From: CAIWHR01 sp963713275
Lineage (GTDB): Bacteria > Pseudomonadota > Gammaproteobacteria > Burkholderiales > Casimicrobiaceae
Assembly: GCA_963713275.1 (NCBI GenBank)
Contig: CAVQLG010000029.1
Span: forward strand, 1-64,000
DNA length: 64,000 nucleotides
Direction of reading: 5' to 3'
The notes beneath the pieces are model-generated. The model was given only the letters and a program-made list of their open reading frames with translations, was not told the origin of the DNA and searched no databases. Below are positions 47,553 to 58,200 of this stretch, in pieces; the first letter of the stretch is position 1; every line of letters starts with the position of its first letter. The translations under genes and the position numbers were made by a program.

Positions 47553-47984
47553 TCAATAGACCTGCAGCCGGTTGACGTAGTCGATGAGTGCGAGAATGCG
47601 CGCACGCACGAAAGCGTTCGCGTCGTACGGGGCGTCGCCATAGTACTCACCCGCCGTCAACGCGTATTCGCGACCCCAGATCGGCATCTCGCGCGGGCCG
47701 TGCGCCTTCACGGCGCCCCGTCCGTCGATCGACTGGACGACGTAGTCGACGGGAAACACGCCGTTGTTCTTCTTGGTGATGACGGAAAGATTCGTCGGCG
47801 CCACGCTCAGGTACGGCTTGTAGTAGCCATCACCCTTGCCGGTCAGGCCGTGGCAACTCGCGCACTTCTGTTCGTATTCGCGCTTCCCGAAATCGACTCC
47901 CACGACCTCTGCCGCGATCGCCGTCCCCGTCACCGCCATCACCGCTGCCGCCAGCAATGCCCTGCCCCACTTCGCCTGCTTCAT
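47553..47984 (-). CDS. Periplasmic c-type cytochrome
   Basis: 143 residues. Signal peptide (ALLAAAVMAVTGTAIAA), single heme site CASCHGLTGKGDG near residue 42, and a distal methionine probably in REMPIWG. Small class I cytochrome carrying one electron; partner enzyme not identifiable here. Start ATG 47984. Confidence 0.9.
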   Translation of the reverse strand: MKQAKWGRALLAAAVMAVTGTAIAAEVVGVDFGKREYEQKCASCHGLTGKGDGYYKPYLSVAPTNLSVITKKNNGVFPVDYVVQSIDGRGAVKAHGPREMPIWGREYALTAGEYYGDAPYDANAFVRARILALIDYVNRLQVY

Positions 47985-48130
47985 GGTCAACCCCTCACCG
48001 AAGGTTCGCAGAAGCGCCGCGCACTGCACTGTCCAACGCTTCTTTCGGCGGGCCGCCGTGGCTCGCGCCACTCGCCGCGGCGCCGCGATTCTTTTGTAGC
48101 TCCAAACCCGGCGAGTCGGCTTGATGGCCG

Positions 48131-49477
48131 TCAACGATCGTTCGAATTCCGTTGCGGGGGCGTTGCCGCACGATCCGCGGACGTTCGGTCCTGTTCGCGC
48201 AGCCAGTCGAGCTTCGCGCGGATCTTCGCTTCCAGCCCCCGCTCTGTCGGTGCGTACCACGTCACGTCGGGCATGCCGTCGGGCAGGTACCGTTCGCCCG
48301 CGGCGTAGGCACCCGCCTCGTCGTGCGCGTAGCGATAGCCTTCTCCGTGGCCCAATCCCTGCATCAGCCGCGTCGGCGCGTTGCGCAGTCGCAGCGGCAC
48401 CGGCCTGGATGCATCCGCGGCGACGTACGCGCGCGCCGCACCATAGGCCAGGTAGGCGGCATTCGACTTGGCCGCGCAGGCGAGGTAGATCACCGCCTCG
48501 GCCAGCGCCAGCTCGCCTTCCGGAGCGCCCAGTCGCTCGTAGGCGGCGACGGCGTCGAGCGCGAGTGCGAGCGCGCGGGGATCGGCGAGACCGATGTCCT
48601 CGCTCGCCATGCGGATCAGGCGCCGGCCGACGTAGAGCGGGTCCGCGCCGCCGTCGAGCATGCGGCAGAACCAATACAGCGCCGCGTCCGGATGCGAGCC
48701 CCGCACCGCCTTGTGCAACGCAGAGATCTGGTCGTAGAAAGCCTCGCCGCCCTTGTCGAACCGGCGCAGGCTGCGCTGCATCGTCGCCTCGACGAAGGCG
48801 AGCCCGACGTCGCGGTTGCCCTGCGCGGCCGCGGCGATGGCAAGCTGCTCGACGAGGTTGACGAGCCGTCGCCCGTCGCCGTCGGCACTGCCGATGAGCG
48901 CGGCGCGGGCGGGCGCGTCCAGCCGGAGCTGCGGCGCAGCAGCCGCCAGCGCCCGGTCGAGCAGCGCGCGAAGCTCCGCCTCGGACAAGGGTTCGAGCAC
49001 GTAGACCGCCGCGCGCGAGAGCAGCGCGCCGATCACCTCGAACGACGGGTTCTCGGTCGTCGCGCCGATGAACGTGAACAGCCCGCGTTCGACGAACGGC
49101 AGGAACGCATCCTGCTGCGCCTTGTTGAACCGGTGCACCTCGTCGACGAACAGGATCGTGTGCCGGCCGGTCTGGGCAAGCGTCGCCTCGGCGCGCGCGA
49201 TGGCGTCGCGGATGTCCTTGACGCCGGACAGCACCGCCGACAGCGCGATGAAATCGGCGCTGAACGCGCCGGACATCAGCCGCGCGAGCGTGGTCTTGCC
49301 GACGCCCGGAGGGCCCCAGAGGATCATCGAGTGCAGGCGTTGGGTCGCAAACGCCACGGCGAGCGGGCGCCCCTCGCCCAGCAGGTGCCGCTGGCCGATC
49401 ACCTCGGCCAGCGTCGCGGGACGCAGGCGCTCGGCCAGCGGGGCCGGCGGGGCGTTCGGCGCGAACAGATCCGCCAA
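48131..49477 (-). CDS. rarA: Replication-associated recombination protein A (AAA ATPase)
   Basis: 448 residues. Walker A WGPPGVGKTTLARLM, Walker B ILFVDEVHRFNK, sensor 1 FIGATTENPSFEV, and the C-terminal tetramerisation domain (GSHPDAALYWFCRMLDGGAD). RarA/MgsA acts at stalled replication forks with SSB. TTG 49477 is the start, two bases after the lolA stop, in the usual ftsK-lolA-rarA order. Confidence 0.93.
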   Translation of the reverse strand: MADLFAPNAPPAPLAERLRPATLAEVIGQRHLLGEGRPLAVAFATQRLHSMILWGPPGVGKTTLARLMSGAFSADFIALSAVLSGVKDIRDAIARAEATLAQTGRHTILFVDEVHRFNKAQQDAFLPFVERGLFTFIGATTENPSFEVIGALLSRAAVYVLEPLSEAELRALLDRALAAAAPQLRLDAPARAALIGSADGDGRRLVNLVEQLAIAAAAQGNRDVGLAFVEATMQRSLRRFDKGGEAFYDQISALHKAVRGSHPDAALYWFCRMLDGGADPLYVGRRLIRMASEDIGLADPRALALALDAVAAYERLGAPEGELALAEAVIYLACAAKSNAAYLAYGAARAYVAADASRPVPLRLRNAPTRLMQGLGHGEGYRYAHDEAGAYAAGERYLPDGMPDVTWYAPTERGLEAKIRAKLDWLREQDRTSADRAATPPQRNSNDR

Positions 49478-49478
49478 G

Positions 49479-50117
49479 CTACTCGCCGACGACGTCGGCG
49501 CCGGGCGGCGGCGCGAAGCGGAACAGCGCGGCATCGAGCACGACGTTGCGCTCGAAGTTCGAGAACGACAGCGTGGTAACGTTGCCGAAGCTGTCCTTGA
49601 GCTCCATCCGCCGCGGCAGGTTGCCCGCGAGGCCGATGCGCACGCTCTCGAAACCCGAATCGGTGCCACGGGGGCGGGCAACGACGAAGTCGAGGCCGTC
49701 GCGGCTGCCGTCGTCGGCCAGCGCGAAGTTCTTCTCCAGCGCGTCGTCGCCGGCCAGGATCGCCGCGGGGCTCGACCCCAGTGCCCGGTCAAGCCTGCGC
49801 ACGATGACCTGGTTGAGGTCCCGGTCGTAGATCCACAGCCGCTCGCCGTCGCCGACGATCAGCTGCTCGGCCGGCTTGTCGTACAGCCAGCGGAACTTGC
49901 CGGGGCGGGCGAAGGTGAAGGTGCCGGACGCCGATCTGGGGTTGCCGCTCCCGCGGCTTGCCACCGTCTGCACGAACGCGGCGCGCCCGGAACGTGCCCC
50001 ATCGAGAAAGGCGGTGAGCTGCGCGAGCCCCGTCGCCGCGGCCGCAGCCGGGAGCGCGAGCGCCCCCAGCGCCGACAGGATCGGCAGCAGAAGCCGGGCG
50101 AGCGGTGATGAGATCAT
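49479..50117 (-). CDS. lolA: Outer-membrane lipoprotein carrier protein
   Basis: 212 residues with signal peptide (LLPILSALGALALPAAAAA) and the LolA fold: ASGTFTFARPGKFRWLYDKP, IVGDGERLWIYDRDLNQVIV and VTTLSFSNFERNV. Carries lipoproteins across the periplasm from LolCDE to LolB. Start ATG 50117. Confidence 0.92.
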   Translation of the reverse strand: MISSPLARLLLPILSALGALALPAAAAATGLAQLTAFLDGARSGRAAFVQTVASRGSGNPRSASGTFTFARPGKFRWLYDKPAEQLIVGDGERLWIYDRDLNQVIVRRLDRALGSSPAAILAGDDALEKNFALADDGSRDGLDFVVARPRGTDSGFESVRIGLAGNLPRRMELKDSFGNVTTLSFSNFERNVVLDAALFRFAPPPGADVVGE

Positions 50118-50225
50118 GTTCCGGGAATGTTGGCGAGGCAATTGCCGACGGCGTCGATCGACCGGACCGGCGTGGGCCGCCGCGACCAGGCAGCACCCGA
50201 AGGCCAGCGTCACCGCCCGCTTCAC
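50114..50225 (-). other. Possible short secreted peptide between ftsK and lolA
   Basis: A GTG overlapping the ftsK stop (GTGA) opens a signal-peptide-like stretch, VKRAVTLAFGCCLVAAAHAG. With a one-base shift it continues as AVGNCLANIPGT and stops inside the lolA ATG; without the shift it reads in frame into lolA. Too short for a firm call. Confidence 0.25.
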
Positions 50226-52546
50226 GCGCCGTCCCCTCTGCCCGGGGGCACCAGCACGTCGCGGTTGCCGTTGGTCTGCATCGGCGACACGAGACCCGAG
50301 CGCTCCATCTGCTCGATCAGCCGCGCGGCGCGGTTGTAGCCGATGCGCAGGTGGCGCTGGACGAGCGAGATCGACGGCCGGCGCGTCTGCAGGACCAGCG
50401 CCACCGCCTGGTCGTAGGCCGGGTCGGATTCCGCGTCGACGCCCTCGGTTCCCGCCGCGTCGCCGTTCCCGCCGTCGGCAACGTCGCCGTCGAGAATGCC
50501 GTCGAGGTACTGCGGCCCGCCCTGGGCCTTGAGGTACTCGACGACCTGATGGACCTCCGCATCGGAGACGAAGGCGCCGTGGACACGCAGCGGGTAGCCG
50601 GTGCCCGGCGGCTGGAACAGCATGTCGCCCTGCCCCAGCAGCGCCTCGGCCCCCATGTGGTCGAGGATCGTCCGCGAGTCGACCTTGCTCGCCACCTGGA
50701 AGGCGATCCGGGACGGGATGTTGGCCTTGATGAGGCCGGTGATGACGTCGACACTCGGCCGCTGGGTCGCGAGGATCAGGTGGATGCCGGCGGCGCGGGC
50801 CTTCTGCGCGATGCGGGCGATGAGCTCCTCGATCTTCTTGCCGGTGACCATCATCAGGTCGGCGAGCTCGTCGATGACCACCACGATGAACGGCATCTCC
50901 TCCAGCGGCTCGGGCGCCTCCGGCGTCAGCGTGAACGGGTTGCCGAGCGGCTTGCCGGCCTTCTTCGCTTCCGCGACCTTGTGGTTGTACCCGCCGAGAT
51001 TGCGTACCCCCAGCGACGACATCAGCTTGTAGCGCCGCTCCATCTCGCCCACGCACCAGTTGAGCGCGTTGCCGGCGAGCTTCATGTCGGTGACCACCGG
51101 CGCGAGGAGGTGCGGAATGCCCTCGTAGACGGAGAGCTCGAGCATCTTGGGGTCGACCAGCACCAGCCGCACCTGCCGCGGCTCGGCCTTGTAGAGCAGG
51201 GAGAGGATCATCGCGTTGACCGCCACCGACTTGCCCGAGCCCGTCGTGCCCGCCACCAGGAGGTGGGGCATCTTCGCGAGGTCGGCGATCACCGGCTTGC
51301 CGGCGATGTCCTTGCCGAGCACCAGCGTGAGCGGACTGGCGGTGTCGTTGTAGGTCGCCGTCGACAGAATCTCGATCAGCTTCACGATCTGGCGCTTGGG
51401 ATTGGGCAGCTCGAGTCCCATGTACGACTTGCCGGGAATCGTCTCGACGACGCGGATGCTGACCACCGACAGGGCGCGCGCGAGGTCCTTGACCAGGTTC
51501 ACGATCTGCGCGCCCTTGACGCCAACGGCCGGCTCGATCTCGTAGCGCGTGATCACCGGACCCGGGTACGCGGCCAGCACCTTCACCGCGACGCCGAAAT
51601 CGGCGAGCTTGCGCTCGATGAGCCGCGAGGTGTATTCGAGCGTCTCGGCGCCGACGGTTTCCTGGCTCGCGGGCGGGTCGTCGAGCAGGGCGAGCGGCGG
51701 CAGCGGCGAATCGGGCAGCTCCTGGAACAGCGGGCGCTGCCTCTCGCGCACGACGCGCTCCGATCGGGTCACCTCGACCACGGGCGGCACCACCAGCACC
51801 GGCTCGCGCGGCTCCGCGCTGGCTTTGAATTGGACGATCGCGTCGCGTTCGGCCACGGCCTGCTCGCCGAGCCTGCGGTCCTCGCGCACCTCCGCCCGGC
51901 GGCGGAACCAGCCGAAGGCGTTTTCGATCGCCGCGCCGACCCGCTCCATCAGCCGCAGCCAGGACATCCCGGAAAACAGCGACCAGCCGACGGCGAACAG
52001 CGCGATCAGCAGCAGCGTCGCCCCGTTGAACCCCAGCAGGCGCGTGAGCTCGGTGCTCAAGAGGTCGCCCAGCGCCCCGCCCGGGGCGAGGGGCAAGGTC
52101 GCCGGAATCCGATACAGCCGCAGGGCCTCGATGCCAGCGCTCGTGAGCAGCACCAGCGTGAACCCCAGCACCGCGAGGCCGAGCGGGTGCTCGCGGGCGA
52201 GATCCGGGCGGCCGATCCGCCGGTAGCTCCCGATCACCAGCACGATGCCGGCGACGACCCACCACCACGCCGAGATTCCGAAGAGGTAGAGCAGCAGGTC
52301 GGCAAGCCAGGCGCCGACACTCCCGCCGCGATTCGCCACCGGGCGCCCGCTGCCCGAGAACGACCAGCCCGGATCGCTTTTCGTATAGGAGGCGAGGATC
52401 AGCGCCAGCCAGAGGATGGCGGCCACGATGAGCAGCCACCACGATTCCCGGACCAAGCGCGCGAAGCGCGGCGACAGCCTCGGCGCCGCCGCGGCGGCGG
52501 CCGATCGGCGCCGCGGCCGTTCCGCTTTATTCTTGTTGAAAAACAC
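50222..52546 (-). CDS. ftsK: DNA translocase FtsK
   Basis: 774 residues. Four N-terminal membrane helices, a short linker, the motor domain with Walker A AGTTGSGKSVAVNAMI and Walker B FIVVVIDELADLMM, and a C-terminal winged-helix gamma domain (SISLVQRHLRIGYNRAARLI) that reads KOPS and activates XerCD at dif. It coordinates chromosome segregation with division at the septum. GTG start at 52546, divergent from trxB. The linker is short, as in SpoIIIE/FtsK of many betaproteobacteria. Confidence 0.95.
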   Translation of the reverse strand: MFFNKNKAERPRRRSAAAAAAPRLSPRFARLVRESWWLLIVAAILWLALILASYTKSDPGWSFSGSGRPVANRGGSVGAWLADLLLYLFGISAWWWVVAGIVLVIGSYRRIGRPDLAREHPLGLAVLGFTLVLLTSAGIEALRLYRIPATLPLAPGGALGDLLSTELTRLLGFNGATLLLIALFAVGWSLFSGMSWLRLMERVGAAIENAFGWFRRRAEVREDRRLGEQAVAERDAIVQFKASAEPREPVLVVPPVVEVTRSERVVRERQRPLFQELPDSPLPPLALLDDPPASQETVGAETLEYTSRLIERKLADFGVAVKVLAAYPGPVITRYEIEPAVGVKGAQIVNLVKDLARALSVVSIRVVETIPGKSYMGLELPNPKRQIVKLIEILSTATYNDTASPLTLVLGKDIAGKPVIADLAKMPHLLVAGTTGSGKSVAVNAMILSLLYKAEPRQVRLVLVDPKMLELSVYEGIPHLLAPVVTDMKLAGNALNWCVGEMERRYKLMSSLGVRNLGGYNHKVAEAKKAGKPLGNPFTLTPEAPEPLEEMPFIVVVIDELADLMMVTGKKIEELIARIAQKARAAGIHLILATQRPSVDVITGLIKANIPSRIAFQVASKVDSRTILDHMGAEALLGQGDMLFQPPGTGYPLRVHGAFVSDAEVHQVVEYLKAQGGPQYLDGILDGDVADGGNGDAAGTEGVDAESDPAYDQAVALVLQTRRPSISLVQRHLRIGYNRAARLIEQMERSGLVSPMQTNGNRDVLVPPGRGDGA

Positions 52547-52709
52547 TGATATGAGGAGATTTCTTCACGCAGTGCATTATACGCCCCGCGGGCCCGCAAG
52601 GCAGTCGCTGCGGCGCGCAGCGCAGCGGCAGGCCACAGGGTTGGGGCGCCGGGGCCGCGCCCCCAAATCGGCTAGAATCGTTCGGTCCCGTGGAGAAAGC
52701 GAGAACGCC

Positions 52710-53663
52710 ATGCCTGCCCTGCACGCCCGCCTGCTGATCCTGGGATCCGGTCCCGCCGGCTACACCGCGGCAGTATACGCCGCGCGCGCCAATCTCAAGC
52801 CGGTGCTCATCACGGGCCTCGCGCAAGGCGGACAACTCATGACGACCACCGAGGTCGACAACTGGCCGGCGGACGCCGACGGTGTCATGGGTCCGGATCT
52901 GATGGCGCGGTTTGAGGCCCACGCCGAGCGTTTCGATACCAGGATGGTCTTCGACCACATCCACACGGTCGACTTCACCGCCCGCCCGCTGCGCCTCGTC
53001 GGCGACAACGGCGAGTACACCTGCGACGCGCTGATCATCGCCACCGGTGCGTCGGCGCGCTACCTCGGGCTGCCTTCGGAGGAGAAGTTCATGGGCAAGG
53101 GGGTGTCGGCCTGCGCCACCTGCGACGGTTTCTTCTACCGCGGCCAGGACGTCGTCGTCATCGGCGGCGGGAACACCGCGGTCGAGGAGGCGCTCTACCT
53201 GTCGAACATCGCGCGCGCGGTCACGATCGTCCATCGTCGCGACCGTTTTCGTGCCGAGGCGATCCTGGTCGACAAGCTGCTCGCCAAGACCGGAAGCGGT
53301 GGCAACGTCCACGTGATCTGGAACCACACGCTCGCCGAGGTGCTCGGAGACGAGCGCGGCGTGACCGGCGCCCGCCTCGCCGACCGCGCGTCCGGTGCGA
53401 CCCGCGACCTCGCCGTCGCGGGCGTGTTCATCGCCATCGGCCATACGCCGAACACCGGGATCTTCGAAGGCCAGCTCGAGATGGCGGGCGGGTATATCAA
53501 GGTGCAAAGCGGCACCGCGGGCAACGCGACCGCGACCAGCGTCCCCGGCGTGTTCGCCGCGGGCGACGTCGCCGACCACGTTTACCGCCAAGCGGTGACC
53601 TCCGCCGGGACCGGCTGCATGGCCGCGCTCGACGCCGAGGCCTGGCTCGAGGGTCAGCGCTGA
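52710..53663 (+). CDS. trxB: Thioredoxin reductase
   Basis: 317 residues. FAD-binding GSGPAGYTAAVYAARA near residue 12, redox pair in ACATCDGFF near 135-138, NADPH-binding VIGGGNTAVEEALYL near 150 and GVFAAGDVAD near the C-terminus. Reduces thioredoxin, which in turn supplies CysH. A tagaat box at 52673-52678 is a probable -10. Confidence 0.96.
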   Translation: MPALHARLLILGSGPAGYTAAVYAARANLKPVLITGLAQGGQLMTTTEVDNWPADADGVMGPDLMARFEAHAERFDTRMVFDHIHTVDFTARPLRLVGDNGEYTCDALIIATGASARYLGLPSEEKFMGKGVSACATCDGFFYRGQDVVVIGGGNTAVEEALYLSNIARAVTIVHRRDRFRAEAILVDKLLAKTGSGGNVHVIWNHTLAEVLGDERGVTGARLADRASGATRDLAVAGVFIAIGHTPNTGIFEGQLEMAGGYIKVQSGTAGNATATSVPGVFAAGDVADHVYRQAVTSAGTGCMAALDAEAWLEGQR

Positions 53664-53697
53664 CCGCCGATCCTGCTCGATCCTGGCCAATCCTGCC

Positions 53698-54399
53698 GTG
53701 TCCAAACTGAGCGACCTCAAGCGCCTCCTCGAGGCGGCGCGGGCCGAAGCGGCGCACCAGCGCAGCGCGGCGTCAAGGGGCGTGCCCCGAGCCGGGGCCG
53801 CGACGCGCGTCGTCACCGCAGCCGCGGGCCGCCGGTCCGCGGCGGCGGCCAAGGACGCTGCCGGCGACATCGACCTCGCCCAGGCGTTCGCGGACGTACG
53901 CCGCCTGCCGCCTACGACCCGCGCGCGCATCGAGCGGGAGCCCCCGGCGCCCGTGCCTCGGCAACGCCTCGCGGACGACCGCGACGCCTTGCTGGCGTCG
54001 AAGTTCGGCAGCGAGCCGGCACCACACACCTGGGACGCCGGACAAGAGCACGAGAGCGGCCAGACGTTCGTTCGCCGCGGGCTGGGCAGCGAGCTTCTCG
54101 GCAAGCTGCGCCGCGGGCACTGGTCGCTCCAGGGCGAGATCGACCTGCACGGCATGGGCGTCGAGCAGGCGCGCGACGCGCTCGCCGACTTCCTGGTCGA
54201 TGCCCGCAACCGCGGCTATCGCTGCGTGCGGGTGATCCACGGCAAGGGTCTCACCTCGCCCGGACGGGAACCGATCCTCAAGGGCAAGGTGCGCAGATGG
54301 CTGTCGCACTGGGACGAGGTGCTCGCGTACTCCGAAGCGCCGCAGTCCGCCGGAGGGGGCGGCGCGGTGCTGGTGCTGCTCAAAGGCGGCGGCCGGTAG
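53698..54399 (+). CDS. Smr-domain protein
   Basis: 233 residues. Disordered Ala/Arg-rich N-terminal half, then the Smr domain with IDLHGMGVEQAR and VRVIHGKGLTS, the two motifs of this endonuclease-like fold related to the MutS2 C-terminus. Some Smr proteins cleave mRNA at stalled ribosomes. GTG start at 53698. Confidence 0.85.
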   Translation: MSKLSDLKRLLEAARAEAAHQRSAASRGVPRAGAATRVVTAAAGRRSAAAAKDAAGDIDLAQAFADVRRLPPTTRARIEREPPAPVPRQRLADDRDALLASKFGSEPAPHTWDAGQEHESGQTFVRRGLGSELLGKLRRGHWSLQGEIDLHGMGVEQARDALADFLVDARNRGYRCVRVIHGKGLTSPGREPILKGKVRRWLSHWDEVLAYSEAPQSAGGGGAVLVLLKGGGR

Positions 54400-54405
54400 C
54401 CCGGA

Positions 54406-55218
54406 TCAGCGCAGCGTGCGGTGGGCAAGGGCCGGCAGCTGGGCGCGCACGCGCGCGAGGCACGCCGGATCGACGTCCCCGACCACCACGCCAGGGCCTT
54501 CCGGCCGCTCGGCGACGATGCGACCCCAGGCATCGACCAGCAGCGAGTGGCCGTACGTGCGGCGCGCACCCGGGTGCAGCCCGGTCTGGGCAGCGGCCAG
54601 CACGTAACACTGGTTCTCGACGGCGCGCGCGCGCAGCAGGACGTGCCAGTGCGCGGCCCCGGTCGTCGCGGTGAACGCGGCCGGTACGAGAATGAGCGAC
54701 AGCGTTCCCAGCGTCCGATAAAGCTCCGGAAACCGCAGGTCGTAGCAGATCGACAGCCCCACCCGGCCGCAGGGCAGATCGATCGCAACGGGCCGGCTGC
54801 CAGGTTCGATGGTCCGCGTCTCGTCGTAGCTCTCGTCGCGCTGGGCGAAGGCGAACAGGTGGATCTTGTCGTAGCGCGCGAGGCGCTCGCCGTCCGGCCC
54901 GTAGACGAGGCAGGCGCTGCGCACCCGCGCCGGGTCGGCGCAGGCGAGCGGCACGGAGCCCCCGACGACCCAGGCGCGATGCCGCTTCGCGGCCTGGGCG
55001 AGAAACGCCTGCTGCGGCCCCTCGCCGTCGCGCTCGCGGACGGCGACCTTGTCGGCGGCGCTGGCACCGAGGATGCCAAAGTACTCCGGCAGGACGATCA
55101 GGCGGGCGCCCTGCGCGGCCGCGGCGTCGATCAGCGGCCCGGCTTGCGCGAGATTGGCGGCGACGTCACCGCTCGAGCTCATCTGCACCGCAGCCACGCG
55201 AAACGACTCCGCCGTCAT
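54406..55218 (-). CDS. Carbon-nitrogen hydrolase (nitrilase family, Nit2-like)
   Basis: 270 residues with the catalytic set Glu45 (VLPEYFG), Lys118 (YDKIHLF) and Cys158 (LSICYDLRFPE). Close to Nit1/Nit2-type deaminated-glutathione or omega-amidases. The start ATG overlaps the yhdP stop (ATGA), the common yhdP-nit order of betaproteobacteria. Confidence 0.9.
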   Translation of the reverse strand: MTAESFRVAAVQMSSSGDVAANLAQAGPLIDAAAAQGARLIVLPEYFGILGASAADKVAVRERDGEGPQQAFLAQAAKRHRAWVVGGSVPLACADPARVRSACLVYGPDGERLARYDKIHLFAFAQRDESYDETRTIEPGSRPVAIDLPCGRVGLSICYDLRFPELYRTLGTLSLILVPAAFTATTGAAHWHVLLRARAVENQCYVLAAAQTGLHPGARRTYGHSLLVDAWGRIVAERPEGPGVVVGDVDPACLARVRAQLPALAHRTLR

Positions 55219-58200
55219 GGGGCGACCCTCTCCTTTCCCAAGCCCGCCGACGCGGCGAGGCCGCGCGTGACGACGGGGTCGGACCAGCTCCCGCTCACGT
55301 TGTAGGTGTAGCTGAACATCTGCTCGATCGGGTCCTCGAGAATCTTCTGTGCGAGCAGCGAGCCGGCGCCGACCACCGCGCCGACCACCGGGTTGGCGAG
55401 GAACAGCAGCGCCGCCCCGGCGGAAACGCCGGCGGAGAGCGTCGGTTGCACCTTGACCTCGAGCCGCTGCGTTTCCCGCTCGAGATCGGCGTCGCCGGAG
55501 ATCTCGACCTTGGCGGCCGGCCCCGTGAGCTTCAAGTCGTTCGTGGCGAGGATTCCCCGTTCGACGCGGACGGTCCCGTTGACGTGATCGAAGGCGAAAC
55601 CCTCGCTGAAAATGTCCCTGAAGTCCAGAGTAACACGGCGCGGCAACGCCTGCAGCGACAGCACGCCGAGGAGCTTGCCGAGGCCCGGCTCGATCTTGGT
55701 GAAGCGGCCGGCCCCCACATCGACGCGAAAGCTGCCGGCGAGGGTCGCGTAGTCGAACCCGTTGGGGGCACCGGCCCAGGACAGCTGACCGTCGATGCGG
55801 GTCGGCGCGCCCTGCACCGCCGCGGGGTATCCCAGCCGCCGCAGGAATCCGGCGGAGTCGGCGACGTCGAGCGCGACGTCGAGCTGGGTCCGCTGCGTGC
55901 GTCCGGTGCCGCGCCAGGCGCCCTCCGCGCTGATCGTCCCGTCGGCGTTCGACAGACGCAGGCGATCGATCCGCCATTCGTTGCCAACGGGCTTCGCCAG
56001 CAGTTCGAGCCGTCCGAAGTCGTAGCCCCGGGACGCGTAGCTGTCCGCCGTGACGTCGAGTTCCGGCCATGCCGCGGCGGACGCGGGGTCGCCGGCCGGG
56101 GCGTCGCGTGCACTTCCCGCCCGTTCGCCGCCGCCGCCGGTCGCCAACCGCTTGAGTCGGGCGTGCAACCGGCCGTTGGGCTGCGCGCCGCTCGCGGCCG
56201 ACCACACCGCCGACCCCTCGATCTCGGACCCCGCGAGCGCAAGCCGCAGGTCGTCCGCGGCGGCGCGGCCGCCGACCTTAAGATCGCGCCATTGCCCGCC
56301 GAACGCCTCCAGGCTGGCGACGTCGATATCGAACCCCGCCAGCGGCAGCGCCAGCGCCCCCGCCTCGCCCGGCGGTCCGTGGTCGCGCCTGAGCTCGGCC
56401 AGCCAGTGGTCCAGGTTGAGCTCAGGCAGCCTGGCGACCAGCCAGAGGCCCGGCTGCTCGTGGCGCGGTCGCGCCGCTGCGTCGGCGACGTCGCCGATCG
56501 CGACGATGGCCTGCTCGACAAGGGGGCCCTCGCGCGTCACCTTGCGCCGCAACGTCGCGTCGAGTTGCGTGCCGTAGCGAATGGCGATCGTGTCGCCGTC
56601 GCCGCGGCCCGGGAGCGGCCGGCGGACGACGGAAAGCGCCACACGCTCGTCAGAGCGCTTGGACAGCGGTGCCGGCAGGTCGACGGCTGTGCCCTCCAGC
56701 GTGCTCTCGGCGGTCCACGTCGCGGCGTCGCCCCCCAGATCGAGCGCGAACGTCCAGGGCACGGGTCCCGAGAACCGGTCGCCAAACGGCAATCCGAACT
56801 CCTGCCGCAGCGCCGGCACGCTCGCCACGCCGGTCGCCGTCAACTGCGACCGCGCGTCCCCGACGCGACCGATCGAGATCCGCGCCGGCCCTCCGAGCGC
56901 CTCGAGCGCGAGGTCGTTCGCTTCGAGGTGTTCCTCGCTGAACCGCAGCGTGCCGTGCACGCGGGAGAGCCGCGGCGCTCCCGCGAGGCGCAGCTGCGCA
57001 TCGGTCAAGGTGAACTCCCCGGCGACCTTGTCTTCGCCCTGCTTGCCCAGCACGAGATCGAGCCTGAGCTTGAGGCGTCCCGGCCCCGCCCCCTCGGCCT
57101 TGTCGGTCGCGTGGCCGATCCATTCGGCCACGGGGCTTTGCTCGATGAAGCGCAGGAAGTCGGCCATCGGTCCCGCGGCGTCACCCTCGATCGTGAGGTG
57201 CGGGTGCACGGCGTCGAGGTCGGGAATCGCCGCCAGCGTACGACCGACGTCGATGCCGAACGCCCGCGCCGAGCGACCCTCGACCGTCATGCCCCTGCCC
57301 TCGAAGCGGACGTTCGCCTCGACGTTCGTCAGCGGCGGCCAGTGCGGGGCGTAGTCGAGCGTCACCCCGCTCGCCCGCGCCTCGACCCGAAAGGTGCCTG
57401 CCTTGCCATCCGCGAAGGGGAAGTCCGCCAGGTTGCCGGAGACCTTCAGGGTCGCCTCCGGCGAGCGCCCCTTCCGGATGCCGTTGCGCAGCCAGGCGCG
57501 GGTTTCCTCGCTGATCCAGCGCGGGAGGTAGCGGTGAACGGCCGTCGCGTCGGCGTCGGTGACCCGCGCCGTGAGGTCGATGACCCCCGGACCCGAGGCC
57601 GTCGAACGGTAGGTCCCGGACGCCCTTCCGGACGCGTGCGAGTTGGCGAACTGGAGGCTCTCGATCGCGACGTCGACCACGCCGCCCTTGCGTCGCCAGG
57701 TCGCGCTGCCCTCGAGGCGATCGAACACGACGGGGGCGAGGAGGACACGCGGCAGGTCGAGCTCCGCGCCGCGAGACTGCAGCCGGACCGATCCACCGCG
57801 CTCGCTGAACTCCACGCTGCCCGCGAGCCCGCGGCCGCCGGGCAGCACGCCCAGCGCCAGCATCCCCAGGTCGCCGAAATCGGCGCGCCCACCGTAGGCG
57901 ATCGGCGCTGCGCGCGGGCCCTCCCATTGCAGCCGCCCGCGCATCAGGGTCCCGCGCGGAGCGTAGCGCGCGAGGTCCGCGCGCACCGGCTCCGGCAGCG
58001 GCAGGCTCGCCGCCACCTCGCGCAGCGGCTCGAGATGCAGCCGGTCGAACTCGACACGCAGCCGGGGCGGCACACCCGCCGCGGCATCACGCCAGGACAC
58101 GACGAAGCTCCCCGGCTCGGCCACCACGCCGCTCGCCGTGGTGAACCGCAGTTCGCGACCGAAGATCTCGTGCGCGCCCGCCTCCTCGCGCCAGCCGATG

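Noticed and set aside
48132..48143. Near copy (11 of 12) of the GAAC-N4-GTTC operator
   Set aside because: It spans the last codons and stop of rarA, encoding Ser-Asn-Asp-Arg; far from any start that makes sense, so probably coincidence. Worth remembering in a genome-wide scan.
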